Both the position numbers and the translations under genes were made by a program. A model generated the notes under the pieces. The model was not told the DNA's origin and searched no databases. It saw only the letters and a list, made by a program, of their open reading frames with translations. This document shows positions 61,555 to 64,000 of a DNA stretch of 64,000 nucleotides, piece by piece. Location of the stretch: assembly GCF_900128945.1 (NCBI RefSeq), contig NZ_FQUD01000002.1, forward strand, positions 163,280 to 227,279, given 5' to 3'. The DNA comes from Chryseobacterium sp. OV279. Its GTDB lineage: Bacteria > Bacteroidota > Bacteroidia > Flavobacteriales > Weeksellaceae. Each line of letters opens with the position of its first letter. The first letter of the stretch is position 1.

Positions 61555-64000
61555 ATGAATAAAAAATTAATTGATATTAACGCTTTTGTTGTAATTTCGG
61601 GTAACGCAAGGTGCTATAATCTTTCAGAAGAAGATTCTGTAAATCAAAACAACAGCAGTTTGAAGTTTTACTTTTTGGCTTTATTATTACTTATCCCTTT
61701 TTTAGGATATTCACAATGGACAGAAACCTCCTTACGAGCGCAGAAAGTAAAACCGTCTAATGAAAAATTAGAGTATGCAGCACTTTATTCACTGGATGCT
61801 GATCAACTCAAGATGATGTTGAAAGATGCTCCAGAGCGTTTTTCCAGATCTAAAGGAGTTACTGTTTCGCTTCCTGTGGCAAGTGGAAAAATTGAAAAGT
61901 TTCAGGTCTGGGAATCTTCCAATATGGATTCTGAGCTTCAGAAAAAATATCCGGACATCAAATCATATGTAGGAGCCAGTGTTTATGATCCTTGTGTATA
62001 TCTGAGATTCAGTCTGTCACCAGTAGGGTTTTCTTCCATGATCACCCGTTCTGGGATAACTGAATTTATCGAACCCTATACGGAAGACCGAACAGTATAT
62101 GCTGTATTTGACTCAAATGCTAAAAGGGGGCAAGAGAAACAGCCTTTTGAGTGTTCTGTTGAAGAGACCGTAGAGAAAAGTATTCTCGAAAATAATAAGG
62201 GGATTGTCAGTAAGAAAATGGCAGGTTTTAATGTTTTCAGACTTGCTTTGTCCTGTACGGGAGAATATGCACAATATCATTTAACTGCAGCGGGTACACC
62301 TGTCACAGCTACAGATGGCGAGAAAAAGGCGGTGATTCTCTCTGCAATGAATGCTTCCTTAACCAGAATGAATGGCGTTTTTGAAAAAGATCTATCATTG
62401 CATTTTAATTTAATAGCAAATAATGAAACAATTATATTTTTGGACCCGACTGCAGATCCGTATATAAATGGGGGACCAAATGAAGCCCACACGCAGATAT
62501 CTACAAGAATTGCAGCTGCAGATTATGATATGGGACATTTGATAGATAGAAAATATGCAAGCGGAGCTGCTGGTCTAGGGGTTATCTGTAATGATAACGG
62601 AAAAGGGGCTGGATGGACTGCCCATAATTTTCCTGAAGGAGATAAATTTGATATAGACTATATTGCTCATGAAATGGGACATCAGCTGGGAGCAGGACAT
62701 TCTTACACCTTCAGATCTTCACAAGCAGACCAGAAAGTAGAACCAGGAAGTGGGAGCACTATAATGGCATATACTGGAATTACAGAAAAATCTAATGTGC
62801 AGTTTAATTCCAATGATTATTTTCACACCAACAGTATTACACAAATTAAAAATAAAATAAACAGTATTGCCTGTGGGGTCAATACATCTTTTGTAAGCCA
62901 AGCTCCGCATATCAATGCGGGTGCAGATTATATAATTCCAAAGTCGACAGCATTTGTTTTAAAAGCGACTACAGCTGATGCCGCTAATGCTGGTTATACA
63001 TATACCTGGGAGCAGGCAGATCAGGCAGCTGCCGCACAGATAGGAGCAGGGAATATTTCTTCAGCTTATCCTACAAAGCCTACAGGCCCTACATTTAGAT
63101 CATTTACTCCGATAAGTTCTCCGGTAAGGTATTTTCCAGATTTCAATAAAGTACTTTCAGGAGTTTTATCAACCCGATGGGAAGCAGTATCAAGTGTAGC
63201 GAGAAATCTTAATTTTGTAGCTACAGTAAGAAACAACAACCCAGTGCAGCCGCAGGTCTCCAAAGATGCAATGATAATAACAGTAAATGCTGGATCTGGA
63301 CCATTTCAGGTAACAGCTCCGATATTCGGACAGTCATTATCCTCAGGAGGGACTGCTAGTGTGACTTGGGATGTTGCCAATTCAAATCAGGCACCGGTCA
63401 ATACAGCCAACGTTAATGTAAAACTGTCTACAGACGGTGGGCAGACATTTACTGTTATTGCAGCCAATACACCCAATGATGGAAATGAGCAACTAACAAT
63501 ACCTCCAGGATCTACTTCTGCAAATGCCTATATTTTGATAGAAGCTGTAGGGAATGTTTACTATGCGGTAAGCCCAAGTTTTGTGATAGATTACAACGCA
63601 ACAGGAGAAAGTTGTAACACCTATACTTATAGCGGAGCTGCAGTTCCTATTCCGGATGGGCAAAATGGACCAAATGATGGGCAAAATGGTCCTATATCGG
63701 GTCCTAAACTGGAAGTTCCTTTATTGATAAACAATACAGGAGTTGTTACCAGAATAAAAGTAATCCCTTCTATTTCGCATACTACTGTCAGGGATTTGGC
63801 AATTGGTATAGAAAGCCCTAGTGGATCGTCAGCCCTTATATGGGACCATCAGTGTAATACACAGTCTGGTATTACTGCTGCATTTAGCGATACAGGTAAT
63901 GCTGCCATCTGTACGTCACCGATTCAAGGGGAAACAAAATCTGTTGAATCTTTAGCAATCTTTAAAGGACATCGGGCGCAAGGAGAATGGAAATTATTTG
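61555..64000 (+). CDS. Reprolysin-like (M12B) metallopeptidase with P-domain, 3' end outside window
   Basis: The frame is open to the window end (at least 815 residues). The ATG at 61555 gives a 35-residue polar extension before the signal peptide; a TTG at 61660 would start right at the signal peptide (KFYFLALLLLIPFLGYSQ). VTVSLPVASGKIEKFQVW matches the propeptide of the paralogue at 43058. The catalytic motif is HEMGHQLGAGHSYTF with the Met-turn IMAYTG. Ig-like modules follow, then a proprotein-convertase P-domain (from VPLLINNTGVVTRIKVI). A T9SS domain would be expected beyond the window. It is probably a secreted protease. Confidence 0.9.
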   Translation, partial: MNKKLIDINAFVVISGNARCYNLSEEDSVNQNNSSLKFYFLALLLLIPFLGYSQWTETSLRAQKVKPSNEKLEYAALYSLDADQLKMMLKDAPERFSRSKGVTVSLPVASGKIEKFQVWESSNMDSELQKKYPDIKSYVGASVYDPCVYLRFSLSPVGFSSMITRSGITEFIEPYTEDRTVYAVFDSNAKRGQEKQPFECSVEETVEKSILENNKGIVSKKMAGFNVFRLALSCTGEYAQYHLTAAGTPVTATDGEKKAVILSAMNASLTRMNGVFEKDLSLHFNLIANNETIIFLDPTADPYINGGPNEAHTQISTRIAAADYDMGHLIDRKYASGAAGLGVICNDNGKGAGWTAHNFPEGDKFDIDYIAHEMGHQLGAGHSYTFRSSQADQKVEPGSGSTIMAYTGITEKSNVQFNSNDYFHTNSITQIKNKINSIACGVNTSFVSQAPHINAGADYIIPKSTAFVLKATTADAANAGYTYTWEQADQAAAAQIGAGNISSAYPTKPTGPTFRSFTPISSPVRYFPDFNKVLSGVLSTRWEAVSSVARNLNFVATVRNNNPVQPQVSKDAMIITVNAGSGPFQVTAPIFGQSLSSGGTASVTWDVANSNQAPVNTANVNVKLSTDGGQTFTVIAANTPNDGNEQLTIPPGSTSANAYILIEAVGNVYYAVSPSFVIDYNATGESCNTYTYSGAAVPIPDGQNGPNDGQNGPISGPKLEVPLLINNTGVVTRIKVIPSISHTTVRDLAIGIESPSGSSALIWDHQCNTQSGITAAFSDTGNAAICTSPIQGETKSVESLAIFKGHRAQGEWKLF

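Overview
The window looks like a chromosomal segment of a Chryseobacterium-like member of the Weeksellaceae/Flavobacteriia. The signs are Bacteroidota-type promoters (-7 box TAnnTTTG, sometimes with a -33 TTG/TTTG about 20 nt upstream), few Shine-Dalgarno sequences, secreted proteins ending in type IX secretion (T9SS) sorting domains, LytS/LytTR-type signalling, a WbqC protein, a DUF5683 protein next to parAB, and CTnDOT-like integrase features. The species call is inference from gene content only.

Region 1 (about 1-11.5 kb) lies between two identical tRNA-Pro copies. It holds a T9SS M43 metalloprotease, a small lipoprotein, a tight operon of an erythromycin-esterase-family protein with a BcrAB-like ABC transporter, a fatty acid desaturase, an SMP-30/gluconolactonase-like propeller, and a LytS/LytTR two-component pair. 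It ends with a tRNA cluster (Ser-Pro-Arg) and a tRNA-like relic.

Region 2 (about 11.6-24.4 kb) carries an amidase lipoprotein, aspA, two glycosyltransferases, a flippase and an FkbM methyltransferase (surface glycan). It also has an unusual three-gene set: a signal-less N-acetylmuramidase and two large unknown proteins that share a domain. Its intergenic spaces are full of 7-bp quasi-tandem repeats, including two perfect 8-copy arrays placed directly upstream of start codons.

Region 3 (about 24.4-40.2 kb) is conserved core and mostly on the + strand. It contains tonB, parA, parB, a DUF5683 gene, dapB, lepB and wbqC; a subtilisin-like protease; two envelope lipoproteins; a four-gene decaprenyl-phosphoryl-arabinose-like operon (UbiA prenyltransferase, DprE1-like, DprE2-like, HAD phosphatase); a PrcB-like lipoprotein; a cysteine desulfurase; and thioredoxin. 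A palindromic pair of perfect DnaA boxes lies between tonB and parA.

Region 4 (about 40.0-64 kb) is accessory. Two tandem tRNA-Asp genes are followed by a tyrosine recombinase and then by a mosaic of insertion sequences (IS3, IS256, decayed IS3 fragments), pseudogenes and surface or regulatory genes. Two large T9SS-type reprolysin-like metallopeptidases each lie next to a membrane-anchored regulator with a shared C-terminal HTH domain; one of those regulators is a pseudogene, and a third intact copy stands alone. A two-component system is divergent from a dsbD-thioredoxin operon across a tandem 10-bp operator. The second large metallopeptidase runs off the right edge of the window.

Together the genes point to an envelope- and secretion-oriented bacterium: T9SS proteases, surface glycan, peptidoglycan hydrolases and periplasmic thiol chemistry. 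The most interesting unexplained items are the heptamer-array family, the muramidase/unknown cluster, the regulator-protease modules and the DPA-like operon.
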